DNA of 64,000 nt from positions 569,396,140-569,460,139 of the forward strand of contig CM040121.1 of the NCBI GenBank assembly GCA_022559845.1, written 5' to 3'. Below the pieces are notes generated by a model. The model was not told where the DNA came from and did not search any database. It was given only the letters and a program-made list of their open reading frames with translations. Source of the stretch: Amorphophallus konjac (taxonomy: Eukaryota > Streptophyta > Magnoliopsida > Alismatales > Araceae). Both the position numbers and the translations under genes were made by a program. Below, piece after piece: positions 11,386 to 21,668 of this stretch. Each line of letters starts with the position of its first letter. Position 1 is the stretch's first letter.

Positions 11386-13891
11386 GCTATAACGACCCGA
11401 GAATCCGATTATCGGGAGAGACCCGATAACCCGAGACTCGAACCGCCGCCCACGAGCCGGGAGGGCTCGGAAGGGCTAAAAGGAGTGTGGAGGCACAACG
11501 AAATAGGAAATAAAGCAGAACAATTCAACAATTAACAGAAATAAATAAACAACTACAACTACAACAGAGTCCAGTCCAATAGAAAGTACAGTCTAAAGCA
11601 GTAAAAACGTACCACATGCCGAGTGAACACTCGGCCCGGCGAGCTGGCAACTGAGAACCTCCGAACAGCACCCTCGAACCTTAAGGAAGAACCGCCACAC
11701 CTGAAAAGCAGGGAATGAGTCTCCAAAACAGAGACTCAGCAGGGATCCCGCGGAACCCCAACCGGAAACAACGGCGGTAGCAGAAAGGAAGGTTACAACG
11801 ACAGCAGGAACAGCGAACCGGTGGTCGGTCGAAACTCGGCACTACAGCTACTCGTACTGTACCAGAAACACACCCCGATCTCACGATCGGGGCCTACCGA
11901 ACTACACTAGTACCGCTTACCGAAGTAAAAACCCACGGCAACCACGCCGTAGAGGCCTGTCTCCCAGGACATGGCAAACATGGACACACTGTCCAAGGTG
12001 CAACCCCGACCATCCGATCGCGGTACCGCACAACAAGACGCAACCTCGGTAAAGCCAATAGCACTAGTCTCACGGCGCGAAAACTGACACGCGCGCCGCG
12101 GTGAAACAACCGAAACTCAATGGTCAACACGACCGAAAACCCGAAGGTCGAAGTCACAGAAACTGACAGTCTGTCACTCTCTGTCCAGAACAGGAGTACC
12201 TCCCACTAGAAGCAAGGTCGAATACGTCCACTGACATCTTAGTCCGCGCCTCAGGTGTCTCCCTCCGGCCCAGCGGGAACTGAGACACCGTACAAGTAAC
12301 CACAAACAAGTGACTAGCTGGGGTCACGCCCGTCGACGTGGGTCCAACCGCCCCCAACCTCGTGTGCACACACAGACCGTGCGTCCCTGGTCTGGCCCTC
12401 TGATCGGTTTTCCCCTCAGCCAGACTCTGGCTGCTAGACGTGGGGCCCGACGAAAACCGGTCCACAAACCGTCTCTAAGGGTAGCATCTCCACCACTCCC
12501 TGGTGGGACCACACGCGTGTAAGCAGGCTTCGACTTGTGGAGGGTCACTACGGAGTAGAGTCTCAAGTCAACGAAAAACAACGTCCGAACCCGACGACGT
12601 ACGGGGACCATCCCACGTACCAGCACCGTCGCACGGTGACCACAATCGGAGAAGAAACGGGACTCACAGCCCACGGGCCGCACACTCGGCCACGCAGAAA
12701 CACAGAAACACGGTTCCCAAAGCAACTCACAGGCCGCCAAACTAAATCCCACTCTCAGGGAAAGGCGGGAACCCTCCAGCCCCAGGATGACAACTGGACT
12801 CACAGTCCAAGGCCATACGCGTGGCCCACACGGAAAGCACAGAAGTATGATTCCCAGGGCAACACACAAGCTATCACGCCGATAACTGGACTCACAATCC
12901 AAGGCCAAACGCATGGCCCACTCGGGAATCATCTTCCTGGAAAACTCATGGCATGCAGGGGAGACCCCACCGCACCCCCATTGACACACGGTGACTCGGT
13001 CTAGCGTAACACGAAAGCCCGACAGGCGAGAAGTCACCCGGACTCTCAAACCCATGGGCACTCTAAACGAGGTAGCACGGTCCTCCCGACACCCTCAAAA
13101 TACGGACACAGAATCTCACGGGTGTCTGGGGCACTCACAAGACCGCAAGTCGACCACTGGGTCACGACCGGGTCGAGTAGGGACCGACACAACGTGAAAC
13201 GATCGCGGAGAACACGAAAACTCATCTCGGCACCAGACAGAGCCTGACGGTCTAACCTTGGGCCGTCACAATCTGTAACGGTCCAAGCCTCGACCGTCAC
13301 AACCATTCTGACGCACCAACAAAGGGCCGTCAGACGCTCGGTGCAAAGTTAGGTGTGACGCGCTGTTGACACCTAAAATATGTCAGAAGAGATCATAGCA
13401 GATTCACAGTTCTGAAGATCAGTCGAGGGCACGGCTCACGTACCATCCTTGGAAGATCTGAGAGTCTAAACAGAAGAAACCCACTACCCCTATCATGTTG
13501 TTCGACTAAAGCCGTTTATGGCTAGGTCGCTGTCCAGTACTGCTGTCATTCAGATAGTCAGGCTGATAAAACTATACCAACATTCAGGCGACCATCCGCC
13601 TGCTGGAACAGATGTTCAGACATCTCTGATTCTCCGAAGAAGGGACGCACAATGCCTCGCACGTGTTGTGAATGCAAGGTGCAAACAAGCCCCACAGAGT
13701 CTTGATATGCATATGCCAAAAGCCCCACTGTCGAAAGGAGTCCACCAAGTGGATCCTGAACCGAATGGGCCGAACGAGAAGAGAATGGGCCAAGCCCAAA
13801 TATGAGACCCGACGCGCCGATGACTGCCGCGCCGGGAGGATGAGCCTGGCGCGCTGGGAAGTGCACGCCGAAAGGATGAGGGCCTGGCCTC

Positions 13892-13898
13892 TATAAGA
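13892..13898 (+). promoter_or_regulatory. TATA-like box in solo LTR-1
   Basis: CTATAAGAGG about 530 bp after the LTR start, followed by a purine-rich GAGGAGAG/AAGAAG leader. The related solo LTR-2 has TATAAAAA in the corresponding orientation. Confidence 0.4.
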
Positions 13899-14939
13899 GG
13901 CCTGCCCTTCGAACAAAAAAAAGAGGAGAGGGACATAAGAAGAAAAAAGAGGCAGAGCAGGAGAAGGAAGAAAAAAGAAGAAAGAAAGGGGAGTGCTTAG
14001 CCACCGGAGAGAAAGAGGGAGTTCGCGAGCCCTTGAAAGAAGCTGAAGAAAGAAAAAAAAAAGGAGAGAGGCAGAGGCTCGAAGAGGGATCCAGGTGGGA
14101 GTGCCGGGCGCCTTCAGCTCTTTCTCTTTCCCCTCCCTATCTGTTTGAATTTCTTTTGTATTTCTGATTTCTAGCATCGTTGCTTCAATAGCATCGAATG
14201 CCAATGTAACCCTACTTTCAGGGATTAGGCCTAGATTTCTTTCTCCGTTGAGTCAGATTTCTTTCTCTTAATTAGCAGGCGTGTAAGTCGTCTGGATGAA
14301 ATGAAGAATGAGAGAATTGGTTGAATTCCGCCCTTTCATTACCTTCTTCTTTCTGTCTCTGCATCCGAGGTTCGATATATGCTAATGATATTGATAACTA
14401 GGCGTGGTTTATCGTTTGGTTTTCTAATTCTGCTGAAGCATCCTCGCTACTATTATTTATCATCTCCCCCTCCAGTCACATTTCGAGGGCCTGAGACAGT
14501 CTATCTCATGGTTCCTCGTATGTTAAAAGGGGGACGTGGTTCACGGATTTCTGTCCGTGGTTCTGCTCCCAATGAGGCCCAGAGGAAGGGTGTTCCCCCA
14601 AAGTCTTCCCCCTCCGATCATACAAAACAGTCGGGATTAAACCTCTCTCTGAACAACTCCCAAAACCCTGTTCTAATACCTCCTTAAAACCCTTGCTGAA
14701 AGCCTCCCGGCGCCGGTGTCTCCCGGCGCGAGTTTCGCGCCGGGAACTCCCCACGCCGTTTGGACCTCCCTGTCGTGCCGAGTCCATCTAGCTTCCGTGC
14801 CGAAACCACCCCCCTTCTCTACGTCGATACCCTTACGTCGTCTGGCCATCCTGATGCCTTCGTCATCACAGCAAGCCATACAGACCTCGTCCACCATATA
14901 CTCTCCTTGTGGGTGTGCATTGCCCTTCCTTTTGGCCTT

Positions 14940-15527
14940 ACGGGAGCTATATCAAAGGGGTTATTTCTCCCCCTACATCATGTAGCCCCTTAAACCACGG
15001 AGTCCTGCCATTGCAGGCTTTCCGATGGATTGCATTGGGGATATTGCAATAAAGGGGGGTGAGGTCTTATATGACTCAGACCCTTGAATCACGGGCTACG
15101 CCCGGCTCTCGTTTAAGGTTTCCACTCCGGCACTCGTGAGTGGATAGCCCATAATATTCTCTTGGCATACTCCCAAAATAAGGGGAGATGCTGCCAAAAT
15201 TCGCCCAGAGCTTTACCCTATCGTACTGTTCCATCGGAATTGCATATTTAACCCCTCAATGTGGCGGGAGCCTGAGCTATATCATCTCATGGCATCTTGC
15301 CATCGCAGAGGACATATCTCCGTGCTAATGAGCTCGTTGGACCCTCTCTAGGAATGAATCCATCCTCATCTCCCATCATCCCCATTGAATGCCCTGAAGA
15401 AACCCTCATAAGACCCTCTGTTGAAATCAATAAAACCCCTCTCGGCGGCACAATCCTCCCGGCGCCAAGGCCTCCCGGCGCCAAACTCGCGCCGGGTGCG
15501 GGGCGCGCCGAGACCAACCCGCGCCAG

Positions 15528-15566
<39 letters not shown>

Positions 15567-16130
15567 AGTGCCCTTGCCATGGCGCGCCGGGACCCGTCGT
15601 GCCGATTACCTCTTAACCTTTCTTCGTGCCGGGAGCATGCCGTGTCGTTTGATCTTCGCGCCGACTCCAGTGCCGTGCCGTTTCACCTCAATGATAGTTA
15701 TCATCTAAGTGTCTGATGCCTTCCCCACTTCATCGCACCCAAACATAGCCTAAATTCATTGTTCCATCACTATCAACTTCCGGGTTAGTCTTCGTTACCT
15801 TACGATGAAACTATGGTTCTTTACCCAGGTCCATGGGAGATATATTAATGGGAGGTTTCACCCCCCCTACATTATACCGAACCCAACATTTTTTCGGTCA
15901 CCCCGCTGACCCTCGGAGTTCTGCCATTGCATGTCCTCCAATGGTCCTTTAAGGGGAATATTAATGAACGGCGCAATGGTGCACACTGCCCCGTCAGATT
16001 TGGATCCTTCTTGGACCCAGGGCTACGCCCGATTCTCCTTTTGGTTTCCACTTCGGCTCTCTGTGGATGGATGTCCTATATTCCCATTTGGCACAGTCCA
16101 AAGGGAGGGGACATGCTGTCGAATTTGTGC
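14940..16130 (+). repeat. Degenerate internal duplication in solo LTR-1
   Basis: The block from about 14980 (CACGGAGTCCTGCCATTGCA) to about 15200 resembles the block from about 15895 (CTCGGAGTTCTGCCATTGCA) to about 16120. Shared features include GGGCTACGCCCG and a later GGTTTCCACT(C/T)CGGC stretch. The spacing is about 920 bp and the copies are heavily diverged. Confidence 0.6.
15531..15561 (+). repeat. Run of 31 G
   Basis: An uninterrupted G tract with GCGCCA upstream and GCGCCG downstream. In the related solo LTR-2 a tract of 23 C (19201-19223) lies between GCGCGCC-rich sequence; because that copy is inverted, it is the same strand of the family. Length may be unreliable in the assembly. 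Strong G-quadruplex potential. Confidence 0.85.
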
Positions 16131-17871
16131 TATAACATCGTTATTGCACCTCGCATATCGCGGTTCCTCGTGCATGCCTGCATCGACCCTCGGGTATATT
16201 AAATGGTGTTGACGGAAGGTCGGGTTATGCCCAACCAGAAGTCTCCATTATGCGCGATGGTGGTCCTCTGACCCACGTCCTCCGCCACGTACCAAGGGTC
16301 CATATTTCGATGAACTATGCATCCCCTGTATGATAAACAAATGCATCCTGCATGCCTTCGTCACGATCACCATGTAGCTCTTTTCATTCTGGCTTTGACA
16401 GCCCGCTATCTCGGTAATTAATCAAAGGTGTTCCCTCCTCGTGGGGGATGTAATTAACGCCATAGCCTTTATGGTATGGTGGACTGCTGGTCCCAACCGA
16501 ACCTCACATTTGCCCGACACGGGTCAGAACGAGCGCATAACAAAATCGTCACTCATGTGACTGGCACGCCCGCGTTGTCAATCGGTCAGCTGACTACCAG
16601 TTAGTCAAATGGCTGATCGATACGTGAAATAAGACATGTATACATATACATATATATATACACATGAGATAAAAAGAGACAAGACGGTCGATAAAAAAAT
16701 GTCGCAAACACGCGCCTACCTTGGTGCGTCACAGTCTGTGACGCGCCAGCCCTAATGCGTCACAAGACAAGATGGAACCAACTGTGACGCGTCCCGCTCG
16801 GTGCGTCACATGCTGTAACGAACCAACTCTGGTGCGTTACAAGGTGGGTACGCGTCCGCTCTGACGCACCCACACAGGGGCGTTACAAGGCTGTGACGCA
16901 CCTGCCTTGGTGCCTCACAGGCCTTAACCCTAAACGGTCAAAACCAACGAACGGAAGCCAACGGTCTGATCGTCCCTGACGGTCCAACCCAGGCGCGTCA
17001 CAGCGCCGTGGCGGTCTATCGTGGGACCGTCACACCCACAGACCACCAACAAAGGCTAATGGGCCCTGTGACGCACCCACCCTAGGGCGTCACAGGCTGT
17101 GACGGTCACTGGAAGGACCGTCGCACCCGTCCGAGAGCGAAATGGCGGGAAACGACCCAAAAAACGTCTCACGCCCCCATACCTCCACGGGAGAGGAGGA
17201 AAATAAGGGGGAAGCCCCCAAATAGCCCCTAGCATGCATCTAAGGCCTCGGATCGGCCAAAAACGTAATGAAACGGGAGATCGACCCACAAGCCCTAAAA
17301 CATGGATTTTTCCCCAAATCGTCCCGATTAGCCCGCTCGGCTCACCACGGCCTACGAAACTCGCGGGAACGAAAGAGGACGAGCTGGGGTCCATCTCCCT
17401 ACCTCCACTGAAGATTTCGTGCCCCGAGCTCGCCGATCCACGAAGAAAATGCCGTGAAACCCTCGCCGCTCCACGAACTCGCGGCGAAGCTTCCACGCGC
17501 CACCGGCCCTCGATCCTCGACCCGTTCCCCGTTCCTCGCCTCCCGCCATCGCCGCCTCGCCCTCCTCCGCCACCGTCGGTCGCCCGGGGAGAGGGGGAGA
17601 GAAAGAGATGAGAGAGAATGAGAGGGGGAGAGAGAAAAGGGTTAATATATATAGAAAAACCCGAAAATTGTAGAAATTCGGAAAATTACGAAAATTTACC
17701 TCCGCGATCTTCGAAAGGAACACAACGCAGTGGTACTGTCCCGGAGTTGAAGAACGCCACGGTTGGCCCTGCACAGAGTTCCGAAGGCACATCAGGGAAA
17801 AACACATGTAATGCACAAGATACACTCTGAGACCCACTAAAAGATCAGATAAAAAAACCTGGGGCATTACT

Positions 17872-17950
17872 CTTATTTTTAATATTAATTTTTTTAAATA
17901 AACATTAATTTTTGACTCATTTTTTTTATTCTTGACACACCATACTGTAC
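17872..17950 (+). repeat. Duplication copy B, fragment 2
   Basis: This piece matches 2009-2091 of copy A. It starts with CTTAT, the right TSD of LARD-3, and ends with TGTAC, the left TSD of the next insertion. Confidence 0.85.
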
Positions 17951-18318
17951 TGTGGACGCACTTTCAGGACGTTGCTCATTTTTATTAGTTTATTCATCCT
18001 TTTGTTCGTTTGTTCAGTTTATTAGTGCGAGGGCGTGCCAGTCACTTAAGTGACGATTTATGCGGGCTTAAGAAAGCCCGTGGTGCGCTCGATCTGACGA
18101 ATCAGACGATTGAGTAGTCCGTGTCGTGACTGAGAACCCGTCGTACCATAAAGGCTACGACGTTAATTACATCCCCTCTGAGAGAGGAAAACCCTTGATT
18201 AATCACCGGAAAAGGGGGCCCAATGGCCTGAAATTCATAATAATGGAAGCGAGAGTGAAATCTCGGATTGCGTTTAAACGAACCCCACATTGGGGCTTAA
18301 TCGTTCACAAACGTGCAT

Positions 18319-18593
18319 ATGTCGGTCACTAGCGGACCATTTCTTGTTCGGACGGAAGTCCGTGTTTGTAGCGTAAGAGACGGTGACAAACCGTACAAAT
18401 GTCTGCCGTGAGTACGACAAGTTTAATGCAAGTGTGGGATTAGATCCCGGTATATATGTCGGTCACTAACGGACCATTCATTGTTCGGACGAGAGTCCGC
18501 ATTTGAAGCATCGAAGGCGGAGACAGAGCCATACGGATGTTTGCCGTAGGTACGGCAAATTTGATGTGATTGCGGGACTGAATCTCGGTAGAA
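18319..18593. repeat. Two tandem units of about 137 bp in solo LTR-2
   Basis: The units start at ATGTCGGTCACTA(G/A)CGGACC (18319 and 18456) and end with a GGATT/GGACT...CCCGG/CTCGG sequence. Each contains GTTCGGAC, then 4 nt, then GTCCG, which is a small hairpin, and a second GCCGT...ACG(A/G)CA motif. The units are diverged. Confidence 0.75.
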
Positions 18594-18937
18594 GCGGGTC
18601 AGCTTAATGAACTGTTGGCCCGAGACGGTTCGGGACTATGACCATATCGGGAATTTCGAGGCTCACGTCCGATACCATGAGGCACTCTTGATTTCTCTTC
18701 GCTGCACACAGTCCAGAGGGAGTGAATTGTTAAGTGTGAAGCCCGAACTTGTCAATGTGCGCCCTCGCACGCGGATCGACCTGCGCGGTCAGGTTGCGGG
18801 GTTCGACCTGCCCGGAACAAAATTTTGATTATGGAGGGGCAATACTAATTTCATTTGTTTTATCCATTAGATTCAAGTCTCTTCTTTTTATTCGGTTAAT
18901 CACTTTCTTTCTTTCAAGCACGTCGATTTATCATGAC

Positions 18938-19262
18938 AAAGGGGCGCGCCGGAATAAGGCCAATGAATAGTAAGGCGCGCCGGAATAGAGGGCTAAGAGG
19001 GGCGCGCCGGATAAGGGAGAATAAGGGGGGCGCGCCGGATTAAGGCTAAGCAAGGGGCGCGCCGGATTAAGGCAAGCAAAGGGGCGCGCCGGATTTAAGC
19101 ACTATTCATAGTGGTTTTGAGTGTGAAACTATTCCGGCGCGGGGGGGGGGGGGGTAGCGCGCCGGATTAGCCCGCGCCGGATTAGGGGCGCGCCGGGTTA
19201 CCCCCCCCCCCCCCCCCCCCCCCGCGTCGGATTAACCCGCGCCGGATTAGGGGCGCGCCGGG
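18938..19262 (+). repeat. GGGGCGCGCCGGAT minisatellite-like array
   Basis: Six units carrying GGCGCGCCGGA(A/T) spaced about 25-33 bp, separated by AT-rich AAGG/AAGC spacers (18938-19095). They are followed by a compact cluster of GCGCGCCGGATTA and GCGCCGGGTTA units around a G14 tract (19141-19154) and a C23 tract (19201-19223). Related units occur at 30180-30270 in the same element, beyond the nested LARD-1. Confidence 0.8.
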
Positions 19263-20055
19263 TTAAGTTCTGTGGATTTTATTTCATTCTGTTTCTTCTT
19301 TCTTTCACCCGTGGGTTACTTTGATGACTGATTTGTTCATTCAATGGATGGATTAAGCTTGTAGAGAGGAAGCTTAAGTGTTTTGATCACTTGTTAAGGT
19401 GAATTAGCATGAGAGTTTTAATGTTTTATTTGGAAGGCTTTGTTTATGCAGGAACTCGGAGGTTCAGTTTGATTCAGAGGCTTCAGACATATGCTGTTCT
19501 TATCCCCAGAGAGCTTAGTCTGTTCATTTGTTCTTATGTGTTCTTGTTTCTGGCAAAAATTGGGCAGCATCTCCCCCGGACTGAGGTTTGCCAGAGAAAA
19601 TAGAGGAACACCAAACAGATTACTCCGGGGTGAACCTCAGAATGCGGACCTCATGGCGGTCCGATAGCCCAGATGTGAGTGCGGAAAAAGAAGCTCGAGG
19701 ACTAGCCTTCAAGAGCTCTCACAACTCACGGGTGATGATTCGCGAAGCGGGACGAGTATTTTCAAGAAGACAACTCTCTTATTCATCCACAAACCTGGGG
19801 AAGATTGAAATACAGCAGGGGATCTACCCCGAAAGCAAGAGGAAACAAAGGGGGAGGAAGAAGGCAAAACACTCACGGAGAGGGGGATAGAGCACAAGCT
19901 CTTCCCCCTTCCCAAACTCTCTTCTCACCCTCACCTCTCTTCTTTTCTTCTTCTCTTCTGCTCTCTGCAACCCTTGAACCCGTGGAGCCGTGGAAGTAGA
20001 ATGCCCAGCCGACCCAGCCAACCAACAACAACCCTTTCCTTCTCTTCCTTGGCCC

Positions 20056-20063
20056 TTTTTATA
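20056..20063 (-). promoter_or_regulatory. TATA box in solo LTR-2
   Basis: TATAAAAA on the minus strand, followed by GGGCCAAGG and a purine-rich leader, which resembles the layout after the TATA box of solo LTR-1. Confidence 0.45.
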
Positions 20064-20493
20064 CTTCTGTTCTCCCGTAGAGGATGCAGGGGAGGTATCT
20101 TCTGGGGAAGAAAGCTCCTAGAAGCTTCTTCCTATCTTTCCTCCCGACAGAGGATGTAATGCCCCGGGTTTTTCGGATCCTTCTTCTCGGGTCCCGGATC
20201 TGCGTTTCTGGTATATCTGGCTCCGTTGTGTCCGAAATGATGTTTCGGACATCTTTCGTGTTCGGATCGGCGCGAGCCGGAGTTGTTTCGGAGGACCGGA
20301 GTGCGTCCGCGGCTTTTCCGCGTGTGTTTTCCGATTCCCGGTGTGTGTTTCGGTAATTCCTTCGGAACCTCGTTGCGGGTGGACCGGGCCGTTCACCTAG
20401 GCGAGTGTGGTACCGTTGCGATCGGTGCGTTCCGAGGATCACGAGGGTGTGATTTTCTATTTTTCGAGATTTTTTCGATTTTCCGGATTTTCG

Positions 20494-20503
20494 TATATAT
20501 TAA
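20494..20503 (+). promoter_or_regulatory. TATA-like element, LARD-1 5' LTR
   Basis: TATATATTAA lies about 340 bp from the LTR start and just upstream of a CCTTTCCTCTCTCCCCCTCTC tract. Position and context agree in all three LARDs. An identical copy lies at 26783-26792 in the 3' LTR. Confidence 0.5.
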
Positions 20504-21270
20504 CCCTTTCCTCTCTCCCCCTCTCATTCTCTCATTCTCACTCTCTCTCTTCTCTCACGCCCTCTTTCTCCCCTCTCTTCTCCGGCGGCCGACGGAGCGA
20601 GGTGGGGGCGAGGTGGAGGCGGCGCGGGCGAGGATGCGGGCGAGGACCGAGGCGGAGGCGGGCGCGATCCCTCGGTGGATTCCGAGATGGCGTCGTTCGC
20701 GTTCCGGGCGGTTTTCGGCGTGGATTAGTCGCTTCGGCGCACGGTTTCTTCGGTGGAGGTAGGGTGACGGAACACTGCTACGTTCTGCTCGTTTCCCCTG
20801 CCATTGCACGTCGTTCGGCGCGGAAACGGCTGTGTTTGGGTCCGTTCTAGCGAAACTGTGGTTTTGTGGGTTTCGTAGGGTCGGTCGGGAAACGGCGACG
20901 GTTTCCAGATCGGTTACTGTCAACGGATTCCTTGGGGCGAGAGCGTTCTTTTCCCCCTGATTTCGTCTCGATTGGTGGTCCCGTTGGACCGGTAGAGCTC
21001 CGAGAAGCTCGGTAACCCTTTTTGGGTAACTTCGGTAGAATCGCTCGTTTCTCGCGATTCGTGCGTCGTTTTGACTCCGGTCGGAGTCCATGTGATTGCC
21101 AGGGTGGTTGTGGTTGTATCCCCTTCGTTTCGGCACGAACGGGGCGTGGAAAGGCTACGATCGGGAGACCCCCTGGGTTTACCCGCCGTGATGGTTGGGC
21201 GGTCGAACCGGGCCCGTCCATCGCGAGGGCGGTTGCCTTTGGCCCGTTCATTTTCTCTTGGTTTTGGGGT

Positions 21271-21668
21271 TGTGCGGTCGCACGATAGACCGCACATTTG
21301 ATGTGCGGCCAGGTGAGAACCGCATGTCTCCCCCATGGACGGTTGGTACCCAGCCGTCTGTCCTTCCGTGGGCTTGTGCGGCCAGGAGCTGACCGCATAT
21401 CCCAGTTGACCCTTGGTCAACAGTTTAGTGTCGGTTGGGTTGTGCGGTTTGGTCAAAACCGTTTTGACCGGCACTGAAGTAGGTCGGTTAGGTTGTGCGG
21501 ACGATCCTTGGCCGCACATCCCCTTGGGCGGTCCAGCCCTAACCGTCCATCCTCCATTTGGGGTTAGTCCGATTAGAGCCTTGTGCGGCTCCTGCCTGAC
21601 CGCATGTCTTTTGAGCGGCTGTACCCTAGCCGCACATCCCTTGAGCGGCCCAGGGTGAACCGCACATG
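21271..21668 (+). repeat. Hairpin array, TGTGCGG type (LARD-1 5' LTR)
   Basis: About 11-12 hairpins in 400 bp. The first has perfect 9-bp arms TGTGCGGTC and GACCGCACA around 8 nt (21271-21296). Others are TGTGCGG with CCGCACA (near 21495), GACGGTTGG with CCAGCCGTC (U.G in the stem, near 21338), GTTGACC with GGTCAAC around 3 nt (near 21405), GGGCGGT with ACCGTCC (G.U), and GCGGCT with AGCCGC (near 21617). Several arms pair fully only if G.U wobble on the sense RNA is allowed, for example ATGTGCGG with CCGCATGT. Confidence 0.85.

Larger units (their letters stand above)
13364..16710 (+). mobile_element. Solo LTR-1 (3347 bp) of an unassigned LTR family
   Basis: The insertion begins TGTTGACACC and ends GCAAACA, is flanked by CGCGC (13359-13363 and 16711-16715), and the uninterrupted equivalent exists in the left LTR of LARD-3 near 7358. 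It contains no primer-binding site, polypurine tract, second terminal copy or coding domain, so I interpret it as a single LTR left by recombination between the two LTRs of a larger element. Sequence near its right end (16390-16580) is the reverse complement of 18020-18190, so 17951-30667 belongs to the same family. Orientation is inferred from a TATA-like box near 13892. Alternative: a short non-autonomous element with unrecognisable ends. Confidence 0.75.
13244..17127. repeat. Hairpin array of LARD-3 right LTR, split by an insertion
   Basis: The array homologous to 7234-7794 occupies 13244-13363 and 16716-17127. The solo LTR at 13364-16710 landed inside one hairpin: TGTGACGCGC lies on the left, and CTACCTTGG followed by TGCGTCACA lies on the right, with CGCGC duplicated. 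Confidence 0.8.
5378..17871 (-). mobile_element. LARD-3: large non-coding LTR retrotransposon, minus strand
   Basis: Two direct LTRs of about 3.1-3.2 kb (5378-8556 and 11388-17871, the latter interrupted) flank an internal region of 2.8 kb. The TSD is CTTAT (5373-5377 and 17872-17876), confirmed by the uninterrupted site in copy A. Read on the minus strand it has an initiator-Met type primer-binding site next to the right LTR and a polypurine tract next to the left LTR, so the right LTR is the 5' one. No gag or pol domain was found on either strand. With long LTRs and a non-coding interior it fits the LARD class. Termini have decayed: the last base at 17871 is T where the other copies have A, and the right LTR begins TATAACG instead of TGTAACG. 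The two LTRs differ visibly, so it is the oldest of the three LARDs here. Confidence 0.9.
11388..17871 (-). repeat. LARD-3 5' LTR (right copy), interrupted
   Basis: About 3132 bp of LTR once the 3347-bp solo LTR at 13364-16710 and its duplicated CGCGC are removed. It parallels 5378-8556 throughout, with scattered substitutions and small indels. Left part: 11388-13363. Right part: 16711-17871. Confidence 0.88.

Noticed and set aside
15297..15716. Gly-rich protein frame across the G31 tract
   Set aside because: The poly-Gly part is the homopolymer itself and the frame is not shared with the related solo LTR-2.
13364..16710. Complete small LTR element or LARD rather than a solo LTR
   Set aside because: No internal repeat of the termini, no primer-binding site and no polypurine tract were found. 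A solo LTR is the simpler reading, though not proven.
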